This document shows, piece by piece, positions 8,546-17,931 of a stretch of DNA of 64,000 nt (position 1 is the stretch's first letter; each line of letters opens with the position of its first letter). The notes beneath the pieces are model-generated. The model saw only the letters and a list, made by a program, of their open reading frames with translations, was not told the origin of the DNA and did not search any database. The position numbers and the translations under genes are program-made. Source of the stretch: Bacillota bacterium (lineage in GTDB: Bacteria > Bacillota > Clostridia > Lachnospirales > Lachnospiraceae); contig JAEZZO010000050.1 of NCBI GenBank assembly GCA_023418475.1, positions 1 to 64,000 of the forward strand. Direction: 5' to 3'.

Positions 8546-10234
8546 TTACATCAAATGTACTTTCTTTAATATTCGAATAATACCGGTGCCCTTTGGCAGA
8601 AATTCCAGCTCTTCTTCATTAACTCCTTTCAGGAAAATCAGCAGCAGGAAATATACCACTACCGCTGCCACAATTGCTATTAATGTTGCGATCAGATTAT
8701 TTCCGGTAAGCGCCATAAGTCCCAGATAGGTAAGGTAAGTGACGATACCCATGAATCCGGATGCTATGGCAGGAATTACAAAGGTTTTTATTATTTCCTG
8801 ATGATAATTCAGATGCCGTCTAATACTTAACCAATTCAAAACACATACCACAAGTGCAAATGATATATTACCTATAACAAGTGCGTATGTACTGAAAGAA
8901 GTAAATTTCAAAAGTACAATAATTAATACGATATGTATGGCAAGAGAAATTGCAGAATTCGTAACCGGAACCATTAATCGGTCTATTCCCTGTAAAATAG
9001 CTGAGGACAGGGTTGATAATGCAAAGAATACAATTGCAATGCTTCCCAGTCTTAATAAATTTGCGGGTAGTTTATGAGAGTCTTTGTAAATTAACTGAAG
9101 AATGGGAGATGCAAGCACCGCCATACCTACTGCGGAAGGTATGGCCACTATCATGTTAAACTTGATGGATGCATATACCTTATTATGAATGACTTCGATC
9201 CGTCCCTGATGGAAGGATGCAGCAATCGTAGTAATCATAGCCGCTGCCATTGCGGTAGCAATGGCAACCGGAATGTTGATCAGTAATCGGTATTTGGTAC
9301 TGTAAATACCGATTAATGCATCCCTGTAGGGTTTTATATAGAGACTGCCGGCAACATAATTTTCAATTCCTTCTGCATCAAAGGACTCCACCTGTTTACC
9401 GCTCATAATCTGATTAAACAAAATACTGTCCAGTGTTCCATTCATATTATATACAGCCTGACTTAATATAATAGGAACAGTCGTGATCATTAATAGCTTA
9501 AAAATATCTCTGTAGGTCTCCCTGTTCTCATCCATATCATGCCGCAGCTGCTTACGAAAATAAGGTTCATATATCATATAAACAAATATTAAAAATAATA
9601 ATCCGGTTACCGCCCCCAGTAAAGTGCCAAGCGTACCTCCCGCAGCTCCGTAAGAAGCAACATTTAACGAAGCACTGTAATTTCTGACCAATATCATGGC
9701 GGCGATAATACTGACTACAGCATTCACAATCTGCTCAAGTACCTGGGATATCGCCGTTGGAATCATAGTGCTTTTCCCTTGAAAAAATCCTCTTAGTACA
9801 CCCATAACTGCAAAAACAAAAATTGTGGGGGATAATACTCTAAGTGGCAGAGCAATACTATTTCCTTCATTGCTCTTCGCATAAAAGGTTGCAAAAAAAT
9901 CGGCTCCAAAATAAATTACCATTGTTGCAATTAATCCGACTGTTATAGAAAAAGTCATAGCACACTTTAATATTCGTTCAATATTTCTATATTCTTTCTT
10001 ATTGCGTTTGATTGCAACTAATTTTGATACAGCCATCGGAAGACTATAAGAAGACAGTATCAGTGCCAGATTATAGATATCAAAAGTATTGCTATAAATA
10101 CCTGATCCCTCATCACCCAAAATACGCTGCAGAGGAATTCGGTATAGCAAGCCGATCAGTCTTACAATCAACGATGTAGCAGCCAGTATGCTTCCCTGTA
10201 CCAGGAAATTATTACTTTTCTTCTTCGCTGTCAT
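8546..10234 (-). CDS. Polysaccharide/lipid flippase, SpoVB/MurJ-like (MOP superfamily)
   Basis: 562 residues with about 14 predicted hydrophobic segments. The start NNFLVQGSILAATSLIVRLIGLLYRIPLQRILGDEGSGIY is characteristic of the SpoVB/YtgP branch of the MOP exporter superfamily, which moves lipid-linked cell-wall precursors; SpoVB itself is needed for spore cortex. I cannot tell SpoVB from a vegetative flippase. ATG 10234 is chosen because GGAAGG lies seven bases upstream; the frame is open 34 codons further, giving a non-conserved extension. It is followed closely by the BofC-like gene, which supports a sporulation role. Confidence 0.85.
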   Translation of the reverse strand: MTAKKKSNNFLVQGSILAATSLIVRLIGLLYRIPLQRILGDEGSGIYSNTFDIYNLALILSSYSLPMAVSKLVAIKRNKKEYRNIERILKCAMTFSITVGLIATMVIYFGADFFATFYAKSNEGNSIALPLRVLSPTIFVFAVMGVLRGFFQGKSTMIPTAISQVLEQIVNAVVSIIAAMILVRNYSASLNVASYGAAGGTLGTLLGAVTGLLFLIFVYMIYEPYFRKQLRHDMDENRETYRDIFKLLMITTVPIILSQAVYNMNGTLDSILFNQIMSGKQVESFDAEGIENYVAGSLYIKPYRDALIGIYSTKYRLLINIPVAIATAMAAAMITTIAASFHQGRIEVIHNKVYASIKFNMIVAIPSAVGMAVLASPILQLIYKDSHKLPANLLRLGSIAIVFFALSTLSSAILQGIDRLMVPVTNSAISLAIHIVLIIVLLKFTSFSTYALVIGNISFALVVCVLNWLSIRRHLNYHQEIIKTFVIPAIASGFMGIVTYLTYLGLMALTGNNLIATLIAIVAAVVVYFLLLIFLKGVNEEELEFLPKGTGIIRILKKVHLM

Positions 10235-10381
10235 AGCCGTACCTTCCATTTTCTTTCGTAAACGATAGAAATCATGTTTTGTGAACTTTCTATCATCATA
10301 AATCAAAAGTGTGCTTAACACACTCTCGCGGTTCATACATCTTTAATGCACAGCCATATCTGTACATTTTAACAATAGATT

Positions 10382-11491
10382 CTATCTGATGACAGCATCT
10401 TTTGTGCGGTTATTCGGAAACAAAGTAATATACGTTTTGCCCGGATTAATGGTAAGTTCCTTACCGGATGCATCATAATATCTCATCCATTTATCAGCTT
10501 CCTTCTTCTTCCAGGTGATCGGAACCCCTTTTCCGTTGGTGATATAAAAACCTTCCCCTCCGGCATTTGCTAAATCCATAGTCTGATAGCCCTTTTTATC
10601 AATGTTCCATTCCTTCACAAATTGAATAATGACATTCTTAAATGCCAGCTGTTTTCCTGTCAGGCTATCCACATGTGCAGCTCCGAATTGTTTGCGGTAA
10701 TACAGCTTATCCTCCGGATTGTATTGAAAGGAAGCTTTAATATAACCGGAGAAGTTAAGTGCCACATTATCAGCAGAGGAACCTCCTTCTAAGTCTGTGT
10801 CCTTATCATAAAAAGAAAAATGAGATTTATAACCGTCCGGATATTGTGTTTTAAAACCATTCTTTTTAATACCCTTCTCAATTCTGTCAACGCTTGCAAA
10901 TGCATTATGAGGCGCTCTGATTGACTTATCCCTGTAAAATACAATGGCACCACTGCCGGCATTGCCGTCCATTTCATCAATGTGAAGCTCTTTCACCTTA
11001 CTTCTGGCATATTTTGTTGCGCCGTAATGGATATAGATTGAATCATATTCATCGGCAATACTGACAAAATAATGTCTGGCGCTTCTGGTGGAACCGATAC
11101 GATCTCCTTTATAATTTTCTCCAATACCGAGAAGTCTTGTAATACCGCCTTCTACGATGCACTCATATACGATATCTGCTTGTCCAATCCCCCATTGATT
11201 AGAAACTGTTTTAAAATTATTAAACTGATAAGCATACGGCCGTTTTGTACCAATTTCCACCGGAACCCATTGACCGGTCAGAAGGCTCTTCATTTCTCCC
11301 TCATGGTTGGTATCCACTGTTTGTTCCTGATCTGCTTCCTGTGTCGGAGAAGGGGTAGCAGTCATTTCTACTGTATCATTACGCTGTGTATCATGGTCTA
11401 ACTCCGTATCCGCTTTTTTCTTTTTACACCCGAATAAAAACGCAGCCATAGCGACCAATAATAGAAATAAAATTATTTTCTTTGATTTCAA
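10382..11491 (-). CDS. DUF3048 (YerB-type) lipoprotein
   Basis: 369 residues. A signal peptide with lipobox (LFGC, about residues 19-22) is followed by a charged Thr/Glu linker and the DUF3048 domain (ARPYAYQFNNFKTVSNQWGIGQADIVYECIVEGG-like start, SARHYFVSIADEYDSIYIHYG, WKKKEADKWMRYYDASGKEL near the end). YerB of Bacillus is a surface lipoprotein of unknown function. The start is a TTG at 11491 with GGAGG eight bases upstream; another TTG lies five codons earlier, within the site. It follows ybeY by 40 bases. Confidence 0.85.
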   Translation of the reverse strand: MKSKKIILFLLLVAMAAFLFGCKKKKADTELDHDTQRNDTVEMTATPSPTQEADQEQTVDTNHEGEMKSLLTGQWVPVEIGTKRPYAYQFNNFKTVSNQWGIGQADIVYECIVEGGITRLLGIGENYKGDRIGSTRSARHYFVSIADEYDSIYIHYGATKYARSKVKELHIDEMDGNAGSGAIVFYRDKSIRAPHNAFASVDRIEKGIKKNGFKTQYPDGYKSHFSFYDKDTDLEGGSSADNVALNFSGYIKASFQYNPEDKLYYRKQFGAAHVDSLTGKQLAFKNVIIQFVKEWNIDKKGYQTMDLANAGGEGFYITNGKGVPITWKKKEADKWMRYYDASGKELTINPGKTYITLFPNNRTKDAVIR

Positions 11492-11531
11492 TCTGATTTC
11501 CTCCAAATTTCCTTTAATATCACAGAACCTG

Positions 11532-12029
11532 TTATCTTCGTATCTCGAGCTTCTCTAATACAGCATTCTGTTTTTCTTCCATACTAATTCTTTCCTCCTC
11601 TTCCATGTGATCATATCCAAATAGATGAAACATGCTGTGGGCGGTAAGAAATGCTATCTCTCGCTCCAGCGAATGGCCATATTCCTGTGCCTGGAGTCTG
11701 GCTCTATCTACTGATATTACAATGTCCCCCAGAAGCAGCTCACCTGTTTCGGGGTGGAACCAATCCGCTATATTTTCCTCCAGACCATCAAAACTTCCGG
11801 GAATTTCATATTCTACTCCTGGAAAGGACAACACATCCGTTGGCCTGTCTATCTCTCTGTACTCCCGATTAATCTCTCTGATCCGGTCATCATCGGTAAG
11901 AAGAATACTTATTTCCGTTTCATACGGGCAATTTTCATAATCCAGGCAAGCTTCAATTACTTTTTTTATCAGCGTTTCATAATTAAATTCTATCTGATCC
12001 GCCGCTTCATATTCAAAATTAAAAGTCAT
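11532..12029 (-). CDS. ybeY: Endoribonuclease YbeY, rRNA maturation factor
   Basis: 165 residues. It is a zinc-dependent single-strand RNase used in 16S rRNA 3' maturation and ribosome quality control. The metal motif H-x3-H-x5-H is clear in AHSMFHLFGYDH (about 130-141), after the REINREYREIDRPTDVLSFP signature at about 50-70. The order phoH, HD-domain protein, ybeY is the conserved Firmicute arrangement. GAGG lies seven bases before the ATG. Confidence 0.95.
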   Translation of the reverse strand: MTFNFEYEAADQIEFNYETLIKKVIEACLDYENCPYETEISILLTDDDRIREINREYREIDRPTDVLSFPGVEYEIPGSFDGLEENIADWFHPETGELLLGDIVISVDRARLQAQEYGHSLEREIAFLTAHSMFHLFGYDHMEEEERISMEEKQNAVLEKLEIRR

Positions 12030-12075
12030 TCTTTTCCTCGCTTCTGCACATCAAGTTGCACATATTTCATTATTA

Positions 12076-13575
12076 TTATTCCATTTTTTGTGTTTTATTT
12101 ATTTCCCTTTGATAAAATTCTTTCAGCTTTTTATACTCTATCAGTGAAATACCCGATAAATCAAAGGTCCCCTTCTCCAGTCTCATCTGAAAAATGTTAT
12201 CGATTACCTTCGTTGGTGTAAAGCGCTGCTCCCCGGTACTATCTATGTATTCCATCGTTGAGATAACATTATCTGAAAGCATTACTATTACAGCTTCTAA
12301 TGAGTCAGGTTTATCATATTTAATATTATGTTCTCTTAGAATATCCTTAAGCTTCTTTGGAAATGCATACTCATCCGCCAGCCTCTGTCCTTCCTCGATA
12401 TAATTTTTCCCATTCATCCTGCCAATTTCATGATATAAACCACCTGCTCTGGCAAGCATTTCATCCGCCTCAATTACTTTTGCTGCCTTGGCAGACAGCT
12501 CACCGATTTGTAAGGAATGCTTATAAAGGCTTTCGGAATATCGTTTCAATTTCATCAGCAGTTCATTCTCTAAAGAGCATAAAATCTCATAATCGGTATC
12601 CTGAATGTAAGGAGCATGATCCAAGACCTTCTCATCTGTAATTACCATACCTTGATCGGATGCTTCCGTGAATGACTGCTTGTCCTTTCGATTAGGGTTA
12701 TAAATAACCTCCAAATCAACTTCATCAGTATCCTTTCTGGTTAAGTTTCTATTTTTTGCTTCAGTTATCGTTAAGTTACTATCCTCTGCATCGGTTATCG
12801 TTAAGCTGTCATCCTCTGCTTTAGTTATTGTTTCACTGGATACAGCTATGAATTCATTCTGCTTAGACAAAAACTTCCCTGCTAACTTTGAATTGTCTCT
12901 CTTAATCACATTCTGATCCAGGAATGAAATAAAAAAGGATGCCATAAGTACTACTAAGATACTGAAAAGGGAATCCAGATAATTGTAATGACTGACCTTA
13001 TCAAATATAAAATTGTTCACTGCGAAGGTTAATGTCAGATTGCAGGATAGAATAATGATTCCCGCATAGATCACAGTGGCTTTATTCTTCAGAGCCTCAG
13101 ACAGAAAACTCATCAGAAGACAGATAATTGAAATCTGTATTAACACTTCCGGCCGGAGATTTTGCAATATACCAAGCATAAAGGTCAGGTTAATATTAAA
13201 TAATAATCCAAGTTTACGATCAATTAACATGGCTACCGCTAATCCGCCAAGCATCCAAAAACTGAATTCCTCCGGCGCAGGCAACAAAAGCAGCAGGCAG
13301 ATTGCTCCTAAATATCCAATTATAATTATAGTTTTAGCATATCTTCTGCTTAAAACAATCTCATAGTTAAGCCTGATATAAAATGAAGATACTCCGGTTA
13401 AAATCAACGTATAAATACTAAGCTTCGCAATATCAGTTTGGGAAGTACAACGAAAGACACTGATTAAAACCGTAATAAACATAGCAAAAGCCGGTAACAT
13501 ATTCACTATAACGGGCGTTTTGCCTTTATCCTTCGTATCAGCTTCCTGATGAGGCTTAGTATTATCTGTTTTCAT
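12076..13575 (-). CDS. PgpH-like membrane HD-domain protein, shortened and with HE instead of HD
   Basis: 499 residues. It lies between phoH and ybeY, where Bacillus has pgpH/yqfF, a c-di-AMP phosphodiesterase. It has about eight hydrophobic helices (residues about 23-225), a hydrophilic linker with three 10-residue repeats (about 249-278), then an HD-type domain (from about 355). The usual large extracellular 7TMR-HDED region is missing (Bacillus PgpH is about 710 residues). The first metal ligand is present (YKHSLQIGELS), but the paired motif is YHEIGR, with Glu383 where the family has Asp. A later Asp is kept (VMLSDNV). Activity on c-di-AMP is therefore uncertain. The start overlaps the phoH end by 14 bases. 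Confidence 0.8.
   Translation of the reverse strand: MKTDNTKPHQEADTKDKGKTPVIVNMLPAFAMFITVLISVFRCTSQTDIAKLSIYTLILTGVSSFYIRLNYEIVLSRRYAKTIIIIGYLGAICLLLLLPAPEEFSFWMLGGLAVAMLIDRKLGLLFNINLTFMLGILQNLRPEVLIQISIICLLMSFLSEALKNKATVIYAGIIILSCNLTLTFAVNNFIFDKVSHYNYLDSLFSILVVLMASFFISFLDQNVIKRDNSKLAGKFLSKQNEFIAVSSETITKAEDDSLTITDAEDSNLTITEAKNRNLTRKDTDEVDLEVIYNPNRKDKQSFTEASDQGMVITDEKVLDHAPYIQDTDYEILCSLENELLMKLKRYSESLYKHSLQIGELSAKAAKVIEADEMLARAGGLYHEIGRMNGKNYIEEGQRLADEYAFPKKLKDILREHNIKYDKPDSLEAVIVMLSDNVISTMEYIDSTGEQRFTPTKVIDNIFQMRLEKGTFDLSGISLIEYKKLKEFYQREINKTQKME
12741..12830 (-). repeat. Three 30-bp tandem repeats inside the HD-protein linker
   Basis: Three in-frame 30-base units (12741-12770, 12771-12800, 12801-12830) encode TITKAEDDSL, TITDAEDSNL and TITEAKNRNL in the cytoplasmic linker between membrane and HD domain. 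The units are about 80% alike, and the frame is preserved. Confidence 0.85.
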
Positions 13576-14623
13576 CCCTGTTTCCTCTGATTTTTTCCGA
13601 TTTATAGCTTATCCTGCTAATCATTCTATGCTTCCCCTGCTCTGAAGTTCTATTCTCATAATGCTTCATTTTCTCTTCATATGCATCATAAGCCTTAACA
13701 ATCTTCTGAACTAACGGATGTCTTACAACATCCTGACTGGTCAGATAGCTAAAGCCGATATCCTCAATCTTTCCCAGTACTTTAAGCGCTACATCAAGTC
13801 CTGATTTCGTTCCGCTTGGAAGATCCTTCTGTGTTAAGTCTCCGGTTATCACTACCTTTGAACCGAAACCAATTCTGGTAAGGAACATTTTCATCTGTGC
13901 CGGTGTCGTGTTCTGTGCTTCATCCAGAATAATAAAAGCATTTTCTAGTGTTCTTCCCCTCATATATGCCAGTGGAGCAACCTCAATTAAACCTTTCTCG
14001 GTATTTTTAAGATAGGATTCCGGACCCATGATCTGATACAATGCATCGTACAAAGGCCTTAGGTAGGGATCCACCTTACTTTGGAGATCTCCTGGCAGAA
14101 AGCCAAGCTTTTCACCGGCTTCAATCGCAGGACGGGTTAAAATAATTTTACTGACTTCGTCGTTTTTAAAGGCTGTGATAGCCATTGCCATTGCAAGATA
14201 GGTCTTTCCAGTTCCGGCAGGTCCGACACCGAATACTATCATTTTATTACGGATTTGATCCACATAGGATTTCTGTCCGATGGTCTTTGGTTTTATTGGT
14301 TTACCTGCTATCGTATGACAGATCAAATTTTTATCAATCTCAACAATTTCCTTTTCTTTCTCTTCAAAGCAAAGTGATATTGCATAGTTCACATTTTGCT
14401 CCGTTATCTGGTTACCGCGTTTCGAAAGCTCCAAAAGCTGCATAAATACGCTCTTTGCCCTGGTTACACTATCCGCTGCTCCTACTACCTTTATTTCACC
14501 GTTTCTAGCTATTATAGTTACATTAAAGGCACGTTCAATAATTTTTACATATGCATCAAATCCGCCGAACACATTCTTCTCATGCTCTGCCGGTATATCA
14601 ATGATTGTCTCCGTTATGCTCAT
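13562..14623 (-). CDS. phoH: PhoH family ATPase
   Basis: 353 residues. An N-terminal KH-like region (about 20-75) is followed by the PhoH P-loop domain: VGPAGTGKTYLAMAMA (Walker A, about 133-148), RPAIEAGEKLGFLPGD and FIILDEAQNTTPAQMKMF (Walker B). The PhoH family are ATPases linked to RNA metabolism and often neighbour ybeY, as here. The start overlaps the yqfD 3' end by 26 bases, and the 3' end overlaps the HD protein by 14, so the four genes yqfD-phoH-HD-ybeY form a tight operon. Confidence 0.93.
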   Translation of the reverse strand: MSITETIIDIPAEHEKNVFGGFDAYVKIIERAFNVTIIARNGEIKVVGAADSVTRAKSVFMQLLELSKRGNQITEQNVNYAISLCFEEKEKEIVEIDKNLICHTIAGKPIKPKTIGQKSYVDQIRNKMIVFGVGPAGTGKTYLAMAMAITAFKNDEVSKIILTRPAIEAGEKLGFLPGDLQSKVDPYLRPLYDALYQIMGPESYLKNTEKGLIEVAPLAYMRGRTLENAFIILDEAQNTTPAQMKMFLTRIGFGSKVVITGDLTQKDLPSGTKSGLDVALKVLGKIEDIGFSYLTSQDVVRHPLVQKIVKAYDAYEEKMKHYENRTSEQGKHRMISRISYKSEKIRGNRDENR

Positions 14624-15839
14624 CCGTCTGTTCGATCCTCCACTCGTTTTCCTGTATCGTTCTATATTCCCATGCCGGCTCTTCTACAAGTATTCTGCCG
14701 CAGGTTCTACATATATTATTTTCTATAGATATTTTAACATTATTCTCAGTAATTATAACATGTTTTTTTCTTAATTGTTCAAAATATCTGTTAAGTTTTA
14801 CCTTTGCAATTGCAATTGCTTCCTCCTGTGTATATACTTTCTCTTCCGTTTTGTATTCTCTGGTCGTAATTGTTCCATATCGGAAAGGCAGATAAAATGA
14901 TTTTGTAATGTGTAGCGCATTTTCGTTTACAATTATATCATATTTATCATAAGGATTTCCAGGATTATATAAAATTAATTTTTTTCCGAATAGAATGAAA
15001 TAACAGCCTCTTTTCACCTTACCGGTAAAAATCCTGTCTATGTACTGCATGCCGAAGGTTTCCTTATAATCATAATAGGATCTGCAGACAATATCCGCAT
15101 CTGCAACCATTGGCTGATACCTTATAATCTCATCAAAATCACCCTTCACCGTCAGAATACCCGATACCAGGATATCTCCCTTCTTGACCACATCCCCTTC
15201 TCTCACAAGCGGCGTACCGGCTCGTGTAATGATGCTTTTAATAATGCTGTTTTTTGTCGCAACGATATGGCTCGGAGCCAATGCCGATTGGGCGGGTGCC
15301 GGCATATTTGTCTCTGTAATTTTAATAATCAGCCTGGTTCCCTTTATTTCTGCGGATACCCAGCCAATGTCCTTATAGGCCAGCCTAATTTCTTCTTCTA
15401 TTTCCTGGCAGTTTACTTTCTTCTTTAAAATTCCGGTACAAATTTGATGCTCCTTCAAGAATTTGCTCATCGCCTCCGGGGTATACTTCGATCCTCCCTG
15501 AAAGCTGATATCCCAGATAAAAAGTGACATAATATATACCAAAACCACACAAACTATAATTCCGATAAAAAATCCTTTACGCTTTCTATACCTGTGCAGG
15601 ATAAACGGCAAGCCATATTTGCAGGTAATCTTAGGTACCATTCCTGTTTTTTTTGCGATCGGTTTTAACTTTTTATAATTTTTTATGGATATGCGGAAGC
15701 TATAGTCCTCGTCAATGCGGGTTAAATCCCAGAGAAATATTTTCTTATTGCAGCATAGATTAATAAAGCGTTCCGGTGCAATCCCCCGAATTCTGACGCT
15801 GAGATATCCGCGAAACCAATTGATCAGCTTTGTTAACAT
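14598..15839 (-). CDS. yqfD: Sporulation protein YqfD
   Basis: 413 residues. The start LINWFRGYLSVRIRGIAPERFINLC and the single transmembrane helix (about 92-114), followed by a large extracellular part (WVSAEIKGTRLIIKITE; VREGDVVKKGDILVSGIL), match YqfD, a sigma-E-controlled sporulation protein. The order yqfC-yqfD-phoH is conserved in Bacillus and Clostridia. Its ATG follows a GGGAGG-type site. Confidence 0.9.
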   Translation of the reverse strand: MLTKLINWFRGYLSVRIRGIAPERFINLCCNKKIFLWDLTRIDEDYSFRISIKNYKKLKPIAKKTGMVPKITCKYGLPFILHRYRKRKGFFIGIIVCVVLVYIMSLFIWDISFQGGSKYTPEAMSKFLKEHQICTGILKKKVNCQEIEEEIRLAYKDIGWVSAEIKGTRLIIKITETNMPAPAQSALAPSHIVATKNSIIKSIITRAGTPLVREGDVVKKGDILVSGILTVKGDFDEIIRYQPMVADADIVCRSYYDYKETFGMQYIDRIFTGKVKRGCYFILFGKKLILYNPGNPYDKYDIIVNENALHITKSFYLPFRYGTITTREYKTEEKVYTQEEAIAIAKVKLNRYFEQLRKKHVIITENNVKISIENNICRTCGRILVEEPAWEYRTIQENEWRIEQTDEHNGDNH

Positions 15840-15921
15840 AATTCACCTCCCGGTCATCTGGCTGGCTTATGATGTCCGAACCTCAATATAATGGTGTGAT
15901 TAACTACTATGTATTTTGGTT

Positions 15922-16287
15922 TTATTGGTAATATATCGCTTGTATATATCCTGTGATACGCATTTCATCTTCTGTAAAGTACAAGATATTCAAATGTTTT
16001 CCCTCAATACAGATTTTACAGACCTTTGTTTGGACCTTCACCAGATTTCCGTTATATTCAATAATTCCTTTATAATTCTCTACGCATATTTCATTTCTTC
16101 CCGTAGCGGTAATAATAGGCGCACCGGCTAAAATATCTGCCGGTAGGTTCAAACGGCTTGATAATTCTTCCAGATAGGTTGGTGACATTTCAGATTTCAC
16201 TTTCTTTTTTTGATTAAGACCCTTATATAATTGAGTTTTATTATCTTTTTTGAATTTATTGTGTGATGATTTCAGGTTCTCCTTCAT
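15922..16287 (-). CDS. yqfC: Sporulation protein YqfC
   Basis: 121 residues, somewhat longer than the roughly 90-residue Bacillus protein because of a Lys-rich N-terminal extension of about 33 residues. The core SRLNLPADILAGAPIITATGRNEICVENYKGIIEYN is typical YqfC. AGGGGGT lies just before the ATG at 16287 and favours the long start; an internal Met34 has no site. It precedes yqfD, with which it forms the standard sigma-E sporulation pair. Confidence 0.85.
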   Translation of the reverse strand: MKENLKSSHNKFKKDNKTQLYKGLNQKKKVKSEMSPTYLEELSSRLNLPADILAGAPIITATGRNEICVENYKGIIEYNGNLVKVQTKVCKICIEGKHLNILYFTEDEMRITGYIQAIYYQ

Positions 16288-16371
16288 AACGACCCCCTAA
16301 ATCCTTTGCAGATACTGCTAATAATATATGATTTTTCCAGAATATGTAGACTATATTGAAAGGTTAAATTA

Positions 16372-16416
16372 TTTTTGAAAAAAATAAAAAACTTCCAATA
16401 GTTTCCTATTGGAAGT
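16372..16416 (-). terminator. Strong terminator after rpsU
   Basis: On the minus strand an 11-base perfect stem (16391-16401 with 16406-16416) capped by a GAAA tetraloop is followed by TTTTTTATTTTTTT. It lies 11 bases past the rpsU stop and isolates rpsU from yqfC. Confidence 0.93.
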
Positions 16417-16426
16417 CTCTGTAAAA

Positions 16427-16600
16427 TTAATATTTACGTTTTCTAGCTGCTTCAGACTTTTTCTTACGTCTTACGCTCGGCTTCTCATAATGCTCCCTCT
16501 TACGGATCTCCTGTTGGATACCAGCTTTCGCGCAGTTTCTTTTGAATCTGCGGAGAGCACTATCTAATGTTTCATTGTCTTTCACGATAACATTTGACAT
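16427..16600 (-). CDS. rpsU: 30S ribosomal protein bS21
   Basis: 57 residues, the normal length. MSNVIVKDNETLDSALRRFKRNCAKAG, then the basic tail RRKKKSEAARKRKY, is diagnostic. It binds 16S rRNA on the 30S platform. The ATG is preceded by AGGTGTGAG after a GGGAGG. The frame is open a further 49 codons upstream, but only the short form is conserved. It has its own promoter and terminator. Confidence 0.97.
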   Translation of the reverse strand: MSNVIVKDNETLDSALRRFKRNCAKAGIQQEIRKREHYEKPSVRRKKKSEAARKRKY

Positions 16601-16679
16601 CGTCTCACACCTAACCTCCCTCCAGTTGTGTATTGTGCGTATACAACTGTTTGGGTATTTTTTGAATAGCACTAGTATG

Positions 16680-16707
16680 ATTATAGCATATTTTTCAAAT
16701 TCGTCAA
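16680..16707 (-). promoter_or_regulatory. Sigma-A promoter for rpsU
   Basis: On the minus strand TTGACG (16702-16707), a 16-base spacer and TATAAT (16680-16685). It gives a leader of about 75 bases to rpsU. The -35 box lies just past the stop of the MBL gene. Confidence 0.75.
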
Positions 16708-16713
16708 CTGTTT

Positions 16714-17610
16714 TTATGCATTGTCTGCGATTATTTTGCTCTTCCATAATAGTCTGTTTTCACAAAATAGCATCTCCAGCCTGCCGCTGTCATGCAAATA
16801 AGACAGATAAGAACGTACCGTACTTCCAACCAGCACATACTGATTGATATCCAGAGTCAAGGAATAGGCATCGAATATCTTTTTTAAAATTTCTTCAAAA
16901 CAAATCGGATCCATGCATATTTCAACCAGCCGGTCCATAATTTCAAGTACTTTATTTCTGTTTACTTGAACCAATGGTTTAATATCAACGGCTGCTTCAG
17001 CATGGGCGGGAATAAACATTTTTCCTTCCAGCAGTTCAACAGTATCCAGGGTATGCATGAATTCTGCCACATCATAAATAAAGGATAAATGATACTTGTT
17101 AATAATATTCTCTCCGAAGATACAATCTGCTAAGAAATAAACATCATCCGAGGTCTTTATACCGACCATATCAAAAAAATGTCCTCCCAGCCGGATAAAA
17201 TCAAGCCCTTCCGGCAGAAAGCTATCAATTTCATCGGTGGGATTGCTGACTGGTGCCAGAAGGAACTTATTTCGAAGCTCTTTGCAGGGATATCCGCCAT
17301 ATAAAAATGAAGTTTCCAGAATCGGATATTTCGTAAAGGCATTTTCCAGTCCAGTTGAAATGATTCTGCAATTTGTCTTCTGCTGCAGAAAATTATTTCC
17401 GCCAATATGATCCGCATTGGAATGTGTATTAATAATACCCGCCAGTGTCCAATTATTATCGTTTAGTATTCTTAGAACCTTTTTTCCTGCTTCCTTATCG
17501 TTCCCGCTGTCAATCAGGTAGGCCTTCCTCTCCTCTGACAGATATATTCCTATTTTTGCCGGGCAATTAATATAATATGTTTTCTCTCCGGCCTGCACTA
17601 ATTCATACAT
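16714..17610 (-). CDS. MBL-fold metallo-hydrolase
   Basis: 298 residues. The metallo-beta-lactamase fold is seen from AYLIDSGNDKEAGKKV (about 31-46) and NTHSNADHIGG (about 61-71). The motif reads H-x-N-x-D-H, with Asn replacing the second His of the usual HxHxDH. A further candidate metal Asp lies in YFLADCIFG and a His in FIPAHAEA. The C-terminal 90 residues look like a helical winged-helix region. The substrate is unknown. AGGAAGGAG precedes the ATG. Confidence 0.82.
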   Translation of the reverse strand: MYELVQAGEKTYYINCPAKIGIYLSEERKAYLIDSGNDKEAGKKVLRILNDNNWTLAGIINTHSNADHIGGNNFLQQKTNCRIISTGLENAFTKYPILETSFLYGGYPCKELRNKFLLAPVSNPTDEIDSFLPEGLDFIRLGGHFFDMVGIKTSDDVYFLADCIFGENIINKYHLSFIYDVAEFMHTLDTVELLEGKMFIPAHAEAAVDIKPLVQVNRNKVLEIMDRLVEICMDPICFEEILKKIFDAYSLTLDINQYVLVGSTVRSYLSYLHDSGRLEMLFCENRLLWKSKIIADNA

Positions 17611-17931
17611 AATAGTTTCTCCTTCCTCATCATAAGTAATCGTTAGATTTGATAAACACGAGCTCTTCTCAGGTTATGAAGATGAATTTTATACTTTTGT
17701 TTATCTAATCTTCTTAAGCAATTAATATTATATTTACATGTTTTGTTCTAATTACCCTCCTTTAATAACATCCACTTATTTACATATTGCAGGTTTAATT
17801 TTAAATGATAATAAATAACGGAGAACGTTATAAAAGCAGACGTAACATACCAGAACAACTTTGTTCTGCTAGTATAAGCCTGCTCATTCTAAGCCCGTAA
17901 AATAGTAATTCATTCTGTACGACTATACATA
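17611..17931. other. Intergenic region between lactonase and MBL genes
   Basis: About 320 AT-rich bases. The only structure I see is an inverted repeat with eight-base arms CAGAACAA and TTGTTCTG and a CT centre (17851-17868). It could be an operator or a weak hairpin. No gene or convincing promoter was recognised. Confidence 0.4.

Noticed and set aside
17851..17868. Terminator at the short CAGAACAA/TTGTTCTG inverted repeat
   Set aside because: Two-base centre and no T-run on either side; only noted as a possible operator.
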